Origin: Algoriphagus marincola DSM 16067
Lineage (GTDB): Bacteria; Bacteroidota; Bacteroidia; Cytophagales; Cyclobacteriaceae
NCBI RefSeq assembly: GCF_000429405.1
Contig: NZ_AUBU01000002.1
Location: 434,001-498,000, forward strand
Direction: 5' to 3'
DNA length: 64,000 bases
Position 1 is the stretch's first letter; each line of letters begins with the position of its first letter. A program made the translations under genes and the position numbers. The notes under the pieces are model-generated. The model made no database searches, was not told the DNA's origin, and was given only the letters and a program-made list of their open reading frames with translations. Shown in pieces: positions 54,761 through 63,686 of this stretch.

Positions 54761-55525
54761 ATGTGGTTAACTATTCGGCTTGTATCAGATGTTTTTGAAG
54801 GGCTTGATAGAGCCCGGACGCAGATTTTTCGAAAAAGACTGGAGGAGCAAGATTTAGAAACCCTTCGAAAATTTTTTCCCTATTTTAAGTCACTTCGTCC
54901 CCAGCATCAAAAGGAATTCAAGCATCGGTTGGAGCTTGTCCTGACAGAGAAACGCTTTTATGCTCGAGGAGGACTGAAAGAAGTAACAAAGGAGATGAAG
55001 CTCTTGATAGGGGCTACTATCGTACAGGTGGTTTTTGGCTTTAAAGAACTTCGCCTACGCCATTTTCAAAATATTTTGATCTATCCGGATACCTACTTAT
55101 CCACCATTTCCAATCAGCAGCACGCCGGAGAAGTGAATCCCAAGCATGGAGCCATCGTCCTTTCTTGGAAAAGCTTTGCCAAAGGCTTAGCTGATGAAAA
55201 GGATGGGGTTAATTTGGGGATTCATGAAGTAGCCCATGCTCTTAAATTGGAAAATTGGATTCGGTCTAATGATGAAATTAATTTTCTACATCCCAAATTA
55301 TGGTCGGAGTATTTGGAGCTATCGGAAATGGAAATGGAGCAAATTCAAGAAGGAAAAGATGACTTTTTTCGAAAAAGGGGAGGGGCTGATGCCCATGAGT
55401 TTTTTGCGGTAGCTTTGGAGAATTTCTTCGAAAGACCGGAGGAATTCCAAAATAGAAAGCCTCTGCTTTTCACAGTTTTGGTGAAGTTGCTGCGGCAAAA
55501 TCCCATCGTTTTAAAGCAATCCTAA
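54761..55525 (+). CDS. MtfA-type (M90) zinc peptidase
   Basis: 254 residues, no signal peptide. Zinc site HEVAH at 155-159 with the downstream Glu in GADAHEFFAVALENFF, the M90/MtfA pattern. The N-terminal region (FRKRLEEQDLETLRKFFPYF) and the FQNILIYPDTYLS block also fit. In E. coli MtfA regulates glucose uptake by binding Mlc; in this phylum the role is unknown. The 3' end overlaps uxaB by 15 bases, convergent. Confidence 0.88.
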   Translation: MWLTIRLVSDVFEGLDRARTQIFRKRLEEQDLETLRKFFPYFKSLRPQHQKEFKHRLELVLTEKRFYARGGLKEVTKEMKLLIGATIVQVVFGFKELRLRHFQNILIYPDTYLSTISNQQHAGEVNPKHGAIVLSWKSFAKGLADEKDGVNLGIHEVAHALKLENWIRSNDEINFLHPKLWSEYLELSEMEMEQIQEGKDDFFRKRGGADAHEFFAVALENFFERPEEFQNRKPLLFTVLVKLLRQNPIVLKQS

Positions 55526-56902
55526 ATCGGTCTGCAGCTTTTCAAGTGCATTTTCCAAACTTTCAGATAGCCCTTGATAAAGTGATAAGTTTTCTCCCCA
55601 AAGCTTTTCTTCAGAAAGTACTTTCTGGACAAGCTCTTTCTCAGAATTGTTTTTCCAAAGCTCTTCAAAAAGGGTCAAAATTTCAGGATCATCATTAAGC
55701 GGAATTTTCTGATCACCTACCTGTCCTTTGTAAAACAATAGCGTTGAGGCAAATGACTCCATGAGTCTTTGGGGCCATTGTCCTTTTTCTTCAAAATAGT
55801 CCAAGAGGGAAGGAAGTACCCGAACCTTGAATTTTGAAATTTGGTTGAGGGCAATGCTTTCAAGTTCATGACGGATAAAAGGATTGGCGAAGCGCTCCAT
55901 TACAGTCTCTGCGAAACGGAAAGTCTCTTCTTGGTCTAGCGGAACATGCGGGACAATCTCCTCAAAAACTAACTCTCGCAGCCACTTTCCAATCTTAGGA
56001 TCTTCAACCGATTCCCGAACTGTCCGAAGACCCTGCAAATAAGCAAAAGGGACCAAGGCAGAATGCGCGCCGTTCAATATTCTAACCTTTCGCTCCCGAA
56101 AAGGCTTGATATCTGCAACAAATTGGACGTTTAATCCTGCGCGATGAAGTGGGAGAGACTTTTCGACTTGCTCATCTCCCTCAATGGCCCAAAAATGATA
56201 AGGTTCTGCCATGACCAACAATTCATCCTTTGTGGTCAGCCTATCACTGAGCTCATTGATTTTGTCCTTTGGAAATCCCGGCACGATTCGATCCACCAGG
56301 GTATTACAAAACTTACAGCTCTTTTTAATCCAATCGGTAAAAGCCTCCTCCAATGACCAATCATCGGCATACTGGAGTATGATTTCTTGGAGTTGACCAC
56401 CATTATTGGCTATCAATTCGCAGGGTAAAAAAGTCAATCCTTTCTCGGGGTCCCCTCCGAAATATTGAAAGCGCTCCCAAAGCAAAGCAGTCATTTTTGC
56501 CGGAAAGCTTTTGGGGATAGTTCCTGCTTGAAATACCTCTTTTTCGTATTTGATCCCAGCCTCAGTGGTATTGGAAATAACCCATTCAAGAGAGGGGTTT
56601 TGACTGATCTGCTTTAATTCTGAGAAATCGGATGTCAGGCAGGTATAGCGTTTTACACAGTCGATTTTATCAAGGAGGTTGATTTTTTTTCCCTTTTCAA
56701 TTCCAGCAGTCCAGACGTGGAATTGATTTGCTTGCCGGATCATTCGCTGGTCAATTTCTGTGGAATGAATCTGAATGCTGTGAATTCCACCTTCCCAAAC
56801 TCCTTTTTCATTGGCTTTTTGAATCATCCAATCGAGGAAGCCCCGAAGAAAGTTTCCATTACCGACCTGTAAGATTCTGATTGGAGGCTCTTGTTTTAAC
56901 AT
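55511..56902 (-). CDS. uxaB: Tagaturonate reductase (mannitol dehydrogenase family)
   Basis: 463 residues. N-terminal Rossmann domain (IRILQVGNGNFLRGFLDWMI) and the C-terminal mannitol-dehydrogenase domain with KVRILNGAHSALVPFAYLQG. Reduces D-tagaturonate to D-altronate with NADH in galacturonate breakdown. It is read 4 bases behind uxaA in the same operon, supporting this assignment over fructuronate reductase (UxuB). Cytoplasmic. Confidence 0.9.
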   Translation of the reverse strand: MLKQEPPIRILQVGNGNFLRGFLDWMIQKANEKGVWEGGIHSIQIHSTEIDQRMIRQANQFHVWTAGIEKGKKINLLDKIDCVKRYTCLTSDFSELKQISQNPSLEWVISNTTEAGIKYEKEVFQAGTIPKSFPAKMTALLWERFQYFGGDPEKGLTFLPCELIANNGGQLQEIILQYADDWSLEEAFTDWIKKSCKFCNTLVDRIVPGFPKDKINELSDRLTTKDELLVMAEPYHFWAIEGDEQVEKSLPLHRAGLNVQFVADIKPFRERKVRILNGAHSALVPFAYLQGLRTVRESVEDPKIGKWLRELVFEEIVPHVPLDQEETFRFAETVMERFANPFIRHELESIALNQISKFKVRVLPSLLDYFEEKGQWPQRLMESFASTLLFYKGQVGDQKIPLNDDPEILTLFEELWKNNSEKELVQKVLSEEKLWGENLSLYQGLSESLENALEKLQTDLGLL

Positions 56903-56906
56903 AGGT

Positions 56907-58538
56907 TTAAAGGGAAACTCCTCTTTTCCAAGGGATAAAATCGTCTTGATTTAGCATCATAGCTTTGGTGAGTTTTTTGCCACTTGCGATAGTGATGATT
57001 TCCTCCAAAAGTTCTTCACCAAGTTGCTCAATATTCTTCTCTCCGGTGATTACTCCTCCGGTATTGAAATCGATGATATCTGGCATTCGTTGTGCAAGCT
57101 GGTCGTTGCTCGATACCTTGAGGACTGGACAGATGGGGTTTCCGGTGGGAGTGCCCAAGCCAGTAGTAAATAAAATCAAATTGGCACCTGCCCCAGCAAG
57201 TGCGGTCGTGCTTTCCACATCATTTCCCGGTGTGCAGAGTAGATTTAGTCCGGGTTTCTGGACATATTCTCCATAGTCCAATACATCCGTGACCGGAGAG
57301 TTGCCTCCTTTCTTTGCTGCTCCACATGATTTGATAGCGTCTGTGATCAAGCCGTCTCGGATATTTCCAGGTGAGGGATTCATATCAAATCCAGACCCCA
57401 CTTTTTCTGCGGCCTGAGAATAAGCTTTCATCAAGCTGGAAAAGCGCTCGGCCTTCTGATCATTGACACATCGGTCAATGAGGTTTTGCTCTACTCCACA
57501 AAGCTCAGGAAACTCAGAAAGAATTGCCTTGCCACCCAATGCCACGATCAAATCAGAAACTCTCCCTAAAACAGGATTTGCGGAGATACCGGAAAAGCCG
57601 TCTGAGCCTCCGCATTCCAAGCCGATACTCAGTTTGGATAGAGGGGCTGGTTTTCGAGAAAGCTTGTTCGCCTCCGCCATTCCCCAAAAGGTAGCCTCGA
57701 TGGCTTTGGATAATAGGGCAGGCTCTGTTCCTTCCTGCTGCTGTTCAAAAACAAGCAATGGCTTATCAAAGGACGGATTGAATTCGTAAAGCTTTCTTTT
57801 GAGAATAGCTGCTTGGGCATGCTGGCACCCCAGACTCAAAACTGTAGCACCTGCCACATTTGGATGGTGAATATAGCCAGCTAGCAAGGCACAAAGAGCC
57901 TCCGCATCCTGACGGGTTCCTCCGCAACCTCCTTGGTGGGTGAGGAATTTGATGCCATCTACCTGAGGAAATATCCTACTTGAGGACGTTTGATTAATTG
58001 AATCAGAAGCTGTCGGTTTCTTGGATTCATATTGATTGATCAGGTTTTTCACCAAGCCTTTGTAGGGATTCGGTTTGGCATAGCCCAACTCTTCCAAAAA
58101 GGCATCTTTGATCACTTCTACATTTCGGTTTTCACAGAAAACTAGGGGGATGACTAGCCAAAAATTAGCAGTTCCTACTTGACCGTCTGCCCGGTGAAAT
58201 CCATCAAAAGTCCTTTCAGCGAATTTGGATACATCCGGAGCATTCCATTGATAATGAGCGCTTTGATGAGTGAATGAGGAAGCTTCATGCTTGATGTTTT
58301 CTGTAGTCAAAAGTCCTCCTTTTGGAATACTCTTTACAGCCTTACCCACTAAGACTCCATACATTTTGACTTCATCACCGGGCTCAAAAGGGTGAATCGC
58401 GAATTTGTGTTTGGCTGGAATTTCCTCCCCAAGATGGATGGTTTTTCCCAGGTGGAGGATTTCTGCACCTTTTTCCAAATTCTGCAGAGCCACTAGCACA
58501 TTATCGGCAGGATCTATTTGTAAGAATTGCTTTTCCAT
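56907..58538 (-). CDS. uxaA: Altronate dehydratase
   Basis: 543 residues from the ATG at 58538; the frame extends 18 bases upstream, but MEKQFLQIDPADNVLVALQN is the usual beginning. An N-terminal SAF domain (about 8-95) leads to the catalytic domain with THQGGCGGTRQDAEALCALL and LGLECGGSDGFSGISANPVL. Dehydrates D-altronate to 2-dehydro-3-deoxygluconate, needing Fe2+. Cytoplasmic. It is divergent from dctP, with an inverted repeat in the shared gap. Confidence 0.93.
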   Translation of the reverse strand: MEKQFLQIDPADNVLVALQNLEKGAEILHLGKTIHLGEEIPAKHKFAIHPFEPGDEVKMYGVLVGKAVKSIPKGGLLTTENIKHEASSFTHQSAHYQWNAPDVSKFAERTFDGFHRADGQVGTANFWLVIPLVFCENRNVEVIKDAFLEELGYAKPNPYKGLVKNLINQYESKKPTASDSINQTSSSRIFPQVDGIKFLTHQGGCGGTRQDAEALCALLAGYIHHPNVAGATVLSLGCQHAQAAILKRKLYEFNPSFDKPLLVFEQQQEGTEPALLSKAIEATFWGMAEANKLSRKPAPLSKLSIGLECGGSDGFSGISANPVLGRVSDLIVALGGKAILSEFPELCGVEQNLIDRCVNDQKAERFSSLMKAYSQAAEKVGSGFDMNPSPGNIRDGLITDAIKSCGAAKKGGNSPVTDVLDYGEYVQKPGLNLLCTPGNDVESTTALAGAGANLILFTTGLGTPTGNPICPVLKVSSNDQLAQRMPDIIDFNTGGVITGEKNIEQLGEELLEEIITIASGKKLTKAMMLNQDDFIPWKRGVSL

Positions 58539-58645
58539 AGTAAGAATGAGAAGCAAGATAAATTTCTTTTCGGGAAAATACAGGTCAGATTCAGTCGATA
58601 GGCTGTTTTCTATTTGGCGATTCAGTGGTAAAATGGCTTGGGCTT

Positions 58646-58686
58646 TTGATAAAGTCAGAAAATCGTTTCCGTAATTCCTTTATCAA
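58646..58686. promoter_or_regulatory. Dyad symmetry in the uxaA-dctP divergent gap
   Basis: TTGATAAAG (58646-58654) and CTTTATCAA (58678-58686) are perfect 9-base inverted repeats with a 23-base spacer, so the half-sites are about three helical turns apart. The gap separates uxaA from the TRAP transporter genes. A transcription factor site shared by both sides is likely; the regulator is not encoded in the window. Confidence 0.45.
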
Positions 58687-58731
58687 TAGTCTGTCAAAAA
58701 GTGTATTATTGTTGAGAACCCAAAATGACTC

Positions 58732-59715
58732 ATGCAGTACAAAAAAATAATTGCTTTATTCCTTTTTACCTGCTCATTGACGCTTTCTTGCTCAGGACCT
58801 TCCAATGTTCGGGTGATCAAGATGGGGCATGCTTTGGTGACTTCCCATCCTGTACACGAGGCGATGCTTTTTTTGTCCAAAAGGGTAGAAGAGAAATCAA
58901 ATGGCAGACTCAAAATCAAAGTGTATCCCAATCAGCAGCTTGGCACAGAAAGGGAGCTGGTTGAGCTATTGCAAATAGGCAGTTTAGGCATGACCAAGGT
59001 GTCATCGGCAGCTTTGGAGGGTTTTGCACCCATGATGCAGGTATTAGGAGTGCCTTTTCTTTTTAGGGATGATGAGCATTTGACCAAGGTTTTAAGAGGT
59101 GATATCGGAAAAAGCCTTCTTTTAGGGGCTGAAAAATATTGGTTACGGGGCCTTTGCTTTTACGATGCAGGCAAGCGTAGTTTTTATTCCAAAGATAAGC
59201 CCATTGAGAAACCGGAAGATCTGAAAGGACTAAAAGTGAGAGTGATGGAGTCCAACATGGCCACCAATATGGTGCGAGCTATGGGAGGGTCTCCAACGCC
59301 CGTTGCCTACGGTGAACTCTACACCGCTCTTCAGCAGGGGATAGTGGATGGTGCAGAAAATAATCCGCCCAGTCTATATACATCAAAGCACTATGAAGTT
59401 TGTGGGTATTACAGCATGAATGAACACACCGCTTTGCCTGATGTAGTCATCGTCAGTACGAAGGTTTGGAATAGTCTCAATCAGCAAGAACAGCAATGGC
59501 TTCAAGAGGCAGCTGATGAATCTGCTCTTTACCAATACGAGCTTTGGGAGGCATCTACTCAAAAATCCTTGGAAGAACTCGAAAAAGCCGGTGTGGTCAT
59601 TTCTTATCCAGATAAGGAGCCTTTCCGTCAAGCGGTTCAACCTATGTATGAGGCTTTGAAAACGGATGAGCCTGAAATCTATCAAATCATTCAAGAGATC
59701 CAAAAAATCCAATAG
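58732..59715 (+). CDS. TRAP transporter substrate-binding protein (DctP family)
   Basis: 327 residues. A signal with a possible lipobox (TLSC near residue 20) precedes the DctP fold. Family features are KMGHALVTSHPVHEAMLFLS near the start, the substrate-carboxylate Arg in LKGLKVRVMES, and PVAYGELYTALQQGIVDGAE. Captures an organic acid in the periplasm for the DctQM permease. Adjacent uxaAB suggests hexuronates as ligand. Followed one base later by the small permease gene. Confidence 0.92.
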   Translation: MQYKKIIALFLFTCSLTLSCSGPSNVRVIKMGHALVTSHPVHEAMLFLSKRVEEKSNGRLKIKVYPNQQLGTERELVELLQIGSLGMTKVSSAALEGFAPMMQVLGVPFLFRDDEHLTKVLRGDIGKSLLLGAEKYWLRGLCFYDAGKRSFYSKDKPIEKPEDLKGLKVRVMESNMATNMVRAMGGSPTPVAYGELYTALQQGIVDGAENNPPSLYTSKHYEVCGYYSMNEHTALPDVVIVSTKVWNSLNQQEQQWLQEAADESALYQYELWEASTQKSLEELEKAGVVISYPDKEPFRQAVQPMYEALKTDEPEIYQIIQEIQKIQ

Positions 59716-59716
59716 C

Positions 59717-60205
59717 ATGCAGGGATCCCGACTGAAAAACCGAATTGACTCTGTCATTGCTCATGCCTTGGTCTTGTTGATGGCTTTGATGGTTATTAAT
59801 GTGAGCTGGCAGGTAGCGTCTCGTTATGTTTTCCAAAATCCGAGTTCTTTTACGGATGAACTAGCCCGGTATATGCTCATTTGGGTGGGTATGCTCGGGG
59901 CTGCTTATGTGGCGGGTAAGGATAAGCATTTGGCGATAGATATTCTGATGAACAAGATGAATGAGGAGAATCGAAGAAAGACCAAGGTTTTAATTCATTT
60001 TCTGGTTTTGATTTTTGCATTAGCAGCTATGGTGATCGGAGGGATCAATTTGGTCTACATCACCTTCACCTTGGGTCAAACATCTGCAGCCTTGAAGATT
60101 TCCTTAGCCTATGTCTATATGATCATTCCTTTCAGCGGGCTTTTGGTAATGTACTATCAGGCTTTGGCTATTCAATATTTATTATCTAACCCCAAAGCAG
60201 ACTGA
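59717..60205 (+). CDS. TRAP transporter small permease (DctQ)
   Basis: 163 residues from the ATG at 59717; longer starts overlap dctP. Four hydrophobic helices, with the typical loop FTDELARYMLIWVGMLGAAY and KDKHLAIDIL. Forms the inner-membrane complex with DctM and couples uptake to the Na+ gradient. It lies between dctP and dctM with 1-base gaps on both sides. Confidence 0.92.
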   Translation: MQGSRLKNRIDSVIAHALVLLMALMVINVSWQVASRYVFQNPSSFTDELARYMLIWVGMLGAAYVAGKDKHLAIDILMNKMNEENRRKTKVLIHFLVLIFALAAMVIGGINLVYITFTLGQTSAALKISLAYVYMIIPFSGLLVMYYQALAIQYLLSNPKAD

Positions 60206-60206
60206 T

Positions 60207-61502
60207 ATGGAGACTTTGAGTATTTTAGTTTTAGTCTTTTCCTTTTTGTTCTTTTTGGGTATCGGTGTTCCCGTAGCCTGGAGTTTGGGGCTTTCAAGTC
60301 TGCTGACATTGCTGGTAACTGTCTCAGCAATGCCTGCGGCTACGACTATAGCACAGCGAATGGGGACAGGGTTGGATAGCTTTTCTCTGCTTGCAATTCC
60401 CTTTTTTATATTGGCTGGGGAGTTGATGAACCGAGGAGGAATTGCCAATCGCTTGATTGAATTTGCCAAAGCAATGACTGGGAAATTACCCGGTGGTCTG
60501 CTTCATGTGAATGTAATTGCGGCCATGCTCATGGGAGCAATCGCAGGTTCGGCCGTGGCGGCAGCTTCCTCGATGGGAGGAATCTTAGGAAAGCGAATGG
60601 AAAATGAGGGCTATCCAAAGGAATTGGGAGCTGCTGTCAATATCACGAGTTCCACCACAGGCTTAATCATTCCTCCGTCTAACGTACTGATTGTCTATTC
60701 TTTAGCTTCTGGAGGTGTATCGGTAGCAGCGCTATTTGTAGCGGGTTACTTACCCGGTTTATTGGTAGGCTTGATGCTGATGATTACTGGGGCTGTCATG
60801 GTCAAAATCAAAAAGCTACCAGCTGGTGAGTCTTCAAGTTTTAAGCATTTACTTTCTACTTTTTGGAAAGCTATTCCGAGTTTATTGCTCTTGGTGGTGG
60901 TCATTGGTGGGATAGTAGCCGGTGTCTTCACTGCTACTGAAGCTTCAGCAATCGCAGTGCTTTATGCTTTGGGTTTGTCGATGATTTACAGAGAATTGAA
61001 AGTTTCTGACCTGCCTAGTGTTTTGCTCAAGTCAGCGGAGACCACCGCAGTGGTCATGCTCCTGATAGCTACTTCCATGGCGATGTCTTGGGTCATGTCA
61101 GCGGAGGAAATCCCACAGCAAATCGCCAATTCGCTACTTTCCTTGAGTGATAATATTATTGTAATTTTGATCCTGATTAACCTGATTTTACTCTTTGTCG
61201 GGATATTTATGGATATGACTCCGGCAGTATTGATTTTTACCCCCATATTCCTTCCGGTGGTGACGGAGTTGGGAGTAGATCCAGTTCATTTTGGGATCAT
61301 GATGGTGCTCAACCTTTGCATAGGATTATGTACACCTCCGGTAGGTTCTATTCTCTTTATCGGAGTGGGGATCGCTCAGACCAGTATCGAAAAAGTAATC
61401 AAACCCCTTCTACCTTTCTTTTTGGCGATGGTGCTGGCCTTGATTTTAATCATGCTGTTTCCGCAAATTAGTCTTTGGTTGCCTTCACTTTTTGGTCTAT
61501 AA
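60207..61502 (+). CDS. TRAP transporter large permease (DctM)
   Basis: 431 residues with about twelve helices. Characteristic blocks are FSLLAIPFFILAGELMNRGG, a GAIAGSAVAAASSMGGILGK segment and STTGLIIPPSNVLIVYSLAS, then GLCTPPVGSILFIGVGIAQT near the end. The transport subunit of the tripartite system, probably importing a hexuronate given the neighbouring uxaAB. No terminator is clear in the 146 bases after it. Confidence 0.94.
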   Translation: METLSILVLVFSFLFFLGIGVPVAWSLGLSSLLTLLVTVSAMPAATTIAQRMGTGLDSFSLLAIPFFILAGELMNRGGIANRLIEFAKAMTGKLPGGLLHVNVIAAMLMGAIAGSAVAAASSMGGILGKRMENEGYPKELGAAVNITSSTTGLIIPPSNVLIVYSLASGGVSVAALFVAGYLPGLLVGLMLMITGAVMVKIKKLPAGESSSFKHLLSTFWKAIPSLLLLVVVIGGIVAGVFTATEASAIAVLYALGLSMIYRELKVSDLPSVLLKSAETTAVVMLLIATSMAMSWVMSAEEIPQQIANSLLSLSDNIIVILILINLILLFVGIFMDMTPAVLIFTPIFLPVVTELGVDPVHFGIMMVLNLCIGLCTPPVGSILFIGVGIAQTSIEKVIKPLLPFFLAMVLALILIMLFPQISLWLPSLFGL

Positions 61503-61648
61503 AGTAAGGAGCTTATTTTTCTTGGTGATAGTAGAACTGACTTTAGGTAATATCAGGTTTCAAATTTTATCTTCATCGGTCATCGGTCATCCAGGCAGAA
61601 AAGCAAAAGCACTTAGGTTATTGGTACCATTGCTAGCTTCGAATTAAA

Positions 61649-62473
61649 TTACTTCAAGATACTTTGAATAAAAGCAACTGATTGAGGGATCTGCTCCACA
61701 GAGCGGCTACTTTCATCTTCTATGACCAAGTATTCTGTTCCTTGCTTTTGTGCTTCTTTGATGATTTTTGCAAGACCTACATCTCCGGTACCTAGGACAA
61801 CATTCGTCTCAACATCCGCGCGGCCATCCATGCTATTGGGAGTTCCAATTTGTCGGTCCTTTAGGTGAAGCATTGGGAATTTTCCCTTATGTTTTTTCAT
61901 GATTTTTAGAGGATCTCCCCCGCCCATTTTTACCCAATAAATATCCATATTGAAAGCAAAATTTTCTGCATTATCCAGCATCCAGTCTAATACGACGCCT
62001 TTGCCGGCAGGCGAGAATTCATAGCCATGAGGATGGTAAAGTAGCGTGATTCCTTCTTCCTTAAATGTTTTGCCCACTTCATTGAAGAGGGCTGTAGCAA
62101 CTTTTATTTCATCCAGAGAAATAGGTCCCTCTTGGTGAGGAATCCAATAACAAGTAGCATATTTAGCACCGTGTTTTTTGGCTTCAGCAATGATTGGCGC
62201 GGGATCTCGAAGCAATTGATTATAATCTGCGCCTACTCCAATTATTCGGAGATTGTTTTCTTGGAAAACCTGATCATATTTCTCCTGAGACATCCCATAC
62301 ATTCCCCCACCTTCAATTGCATGTATGCCCCAGTCCGCAATCATTCTATAGTATTTCTCAGGATCATTGGGTAATTGATTGCGGAGAGAGTAAGTCTGAA
62401 TGCCGATTTCCTGAGCAAATGACAAGGCCGGAACTGCAAGTAGAAGTGAGAGTAATAGGCTTTTGAGTTTCAT
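61649..62473 (-). CDS. Exported sugar isomerase/epimerase-like TIM barrel
   Basis: 274 residues with a Sec signal (MKLKSLLLSLLLAVPALSFA). Xylose isomerase-like barrel: IGIQTYSLRNQLPNDPEKYY, ITLLYHPHGYEFSP, NFAFNMDIYWVKMGGGDPLK and FPMLHLKDRQIGTP, which carry the Glu/His/Asp metal ligands. Similar to the Tat-exported barrel at 25529 but with a different export signal. Probably acts on sugars in the periplasm. Divergent from the propeller gene at 62580. Substrate unknown. Confidence 0.86.
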   Translation of the reverse strand: MKLKSLLLSLLLAVPALSFAQEIGIQTYSLRNQLPNDPEKYYRMIADWGIHAIEGGGMYGMSQEKYDQVFQENNLRIIGVGADYNQLLRDPAPIIAEAKKHGAKYATCYWIPHQEGPISLDEIKVATALFNEVGKTFKEEGITLLYHPHGYEFSPAGKGVVLDWMLDNAENFAFNMDIYWVKMGGGDPLKIMKKHKGKFPMLHLKDRQIGTPNSMDGRADVETNVVLGTGDVGLAKIIKEAQKQGTEYLVIEDESSRSVEQIPQSVAFIQSILK

Positions 62474-62579
62474 TTTCGGGTTTAGTTTATTGAGAAATAG
62501 TAAATTTTAGAAAAATTAATTTCATAATCCTCAAAATGCTGATTTTTCATTAATTAGCTATAAATTGTTAGGTAAAATT

Positions 62580-63620
62580 ATGATATCCAGAAGAAAATTT
62601 ATTCAAAACTCCTCGCTTTTAGGCTTGTCTATGACTATTCGACCTGATCTTTCATTATTTCAATCAAAAGATAAAATTCTTGGACATGGCGATTTTCGCT
62701 ACAAGATTGACCTCAAATGGGGGAATCTTGATCCAGATAAGTTTCCGGTTGTCAATTGTCATGAGATGGTGATGGATCGAAAGGGGCGAATGATTCTTAT
62801 GACAGACGAGCCCAAGAATAATGTCATTGTTTATGATCAATCCGGTAAGCTTTTGGATACTTGGACTCTAGGTCTACAGGCTGCACATGGCTTGACGCTT
62901 ATCGATGAAGGAGATGCTGAATATCTGTGGATCTCTGATAATGGAGGAAGGGTAATTAAAGCTACGCTGAATGGGACGGTAGTATCAGAACTGGTAGACC
63001 CAAGAAAGGAAGGGATTTATGAAAGTGAAATGCGTTGGACTCCAACTGAAACGGCCATTGCGCCCAACGGGCATTTGTATGTAGCTGATGGATATGGATC
63101 GCAGTACTTTCTTCATTATGATTCGGATGGAAATTTTATCAGAAAGTTTGGAGGTCCTGGATCCGAAGACCATCAATTCAGTACTGCTCATGGAATTGCT
63201 GTAGACCAGCGAAATGGTAAAAGCCCGACTTTGATCTGTACTTCTAGAGGTCATAATTCATTTAAGCGGTTCAGCCTTAATGGAGAATATATGGAGACCA
63301 TATTTTTACCGGGCGCTTTTGTCTGTAGACCGGTAATTCATGGCGAAAATTTATATGCTGGAGTTTGTTGGTCTAGGCTCAGATACTTGGAGCAAACGCC
63401 TGACTCTGGCTTTGTAACTATTTTGGATAAGGATAATAGGGTGGTTTCGAATCCAGGAGGATCAGAGCCTGAATATCGGGACGGTGAACTTCAATTAATG
63501 AAGCAAGCGGAGCCTGTATTTAAGCATTGCCACGATGTATGTATTGATCAGGATGAAAATATATACGTCTGCCAATGGAATGCAGGAAAAACCTATCCAA
63601 TCAAATTGACTAGGGTGTAG
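62580..63620 (+). CDS. Tat-exported NHL/six-bladed beta-propeller protein
   Basis: 346 residues from the ATG at 62580 (a TTG 15 bases upstream is an alternative). A twin-arginine signal MISRRKFIQNSSLLGLSMTI leads to a propeller with NHL-like repeats: NVIVYDQSGKLLDTWTLGLQ, HLYVADGYGSQYFLHYDSDG, HGIAVDQRNGK and HDVCIDQDENIYVCQWNAGK. Similar to peptidylglycine monooxygenase-like or 6-bladed propeller proteins in carbohydrate loci. No catalytic residues can be named. Periplasmic. Confidence 0.82.
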   Translation: MISRRKFIQNSSLLGLSMTIRPDLSLFQSKDKILGHGDFRYKIDLKWGNLDPDKFPVVNCHEMVMDRKGRMILMTDEPKNNVIVYDQSGKLLDTWTLGLQAAHGLTLIDEGDAEYLWISDNGGRVIKATLNGTVVSELVDPRKEGIYESEMRWTPTETAIAPNGHLYVADGYGSQYFLHYDSDGNFIRKFGGPGSEDHQFSTAHGIAVDQRNGKSPTLICTSRGHNSFKRFSLNGEYMETIFLPGAFVCRPVIHGENLYAGVCWSRLRYLEQTPDSGFVTILDKDNRVVSNPGGSEPEYRDGELQLMKQAEPVFKHCHDVCIDQDENIYVCQWNAGKTYPIKLTRV

Positions 63621-63686
63621 GTAGTGTCTATATAAGCTTTGTTAACCTGATTGGTTAGCTCAATTCAAAAATTAAATCTTTCAATT

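Noticed and set aside
61571-61593. Short tandem TCATCGG copies after dctM
   Set aside because: Only about two and a half copies over 20 bases; could be chance.
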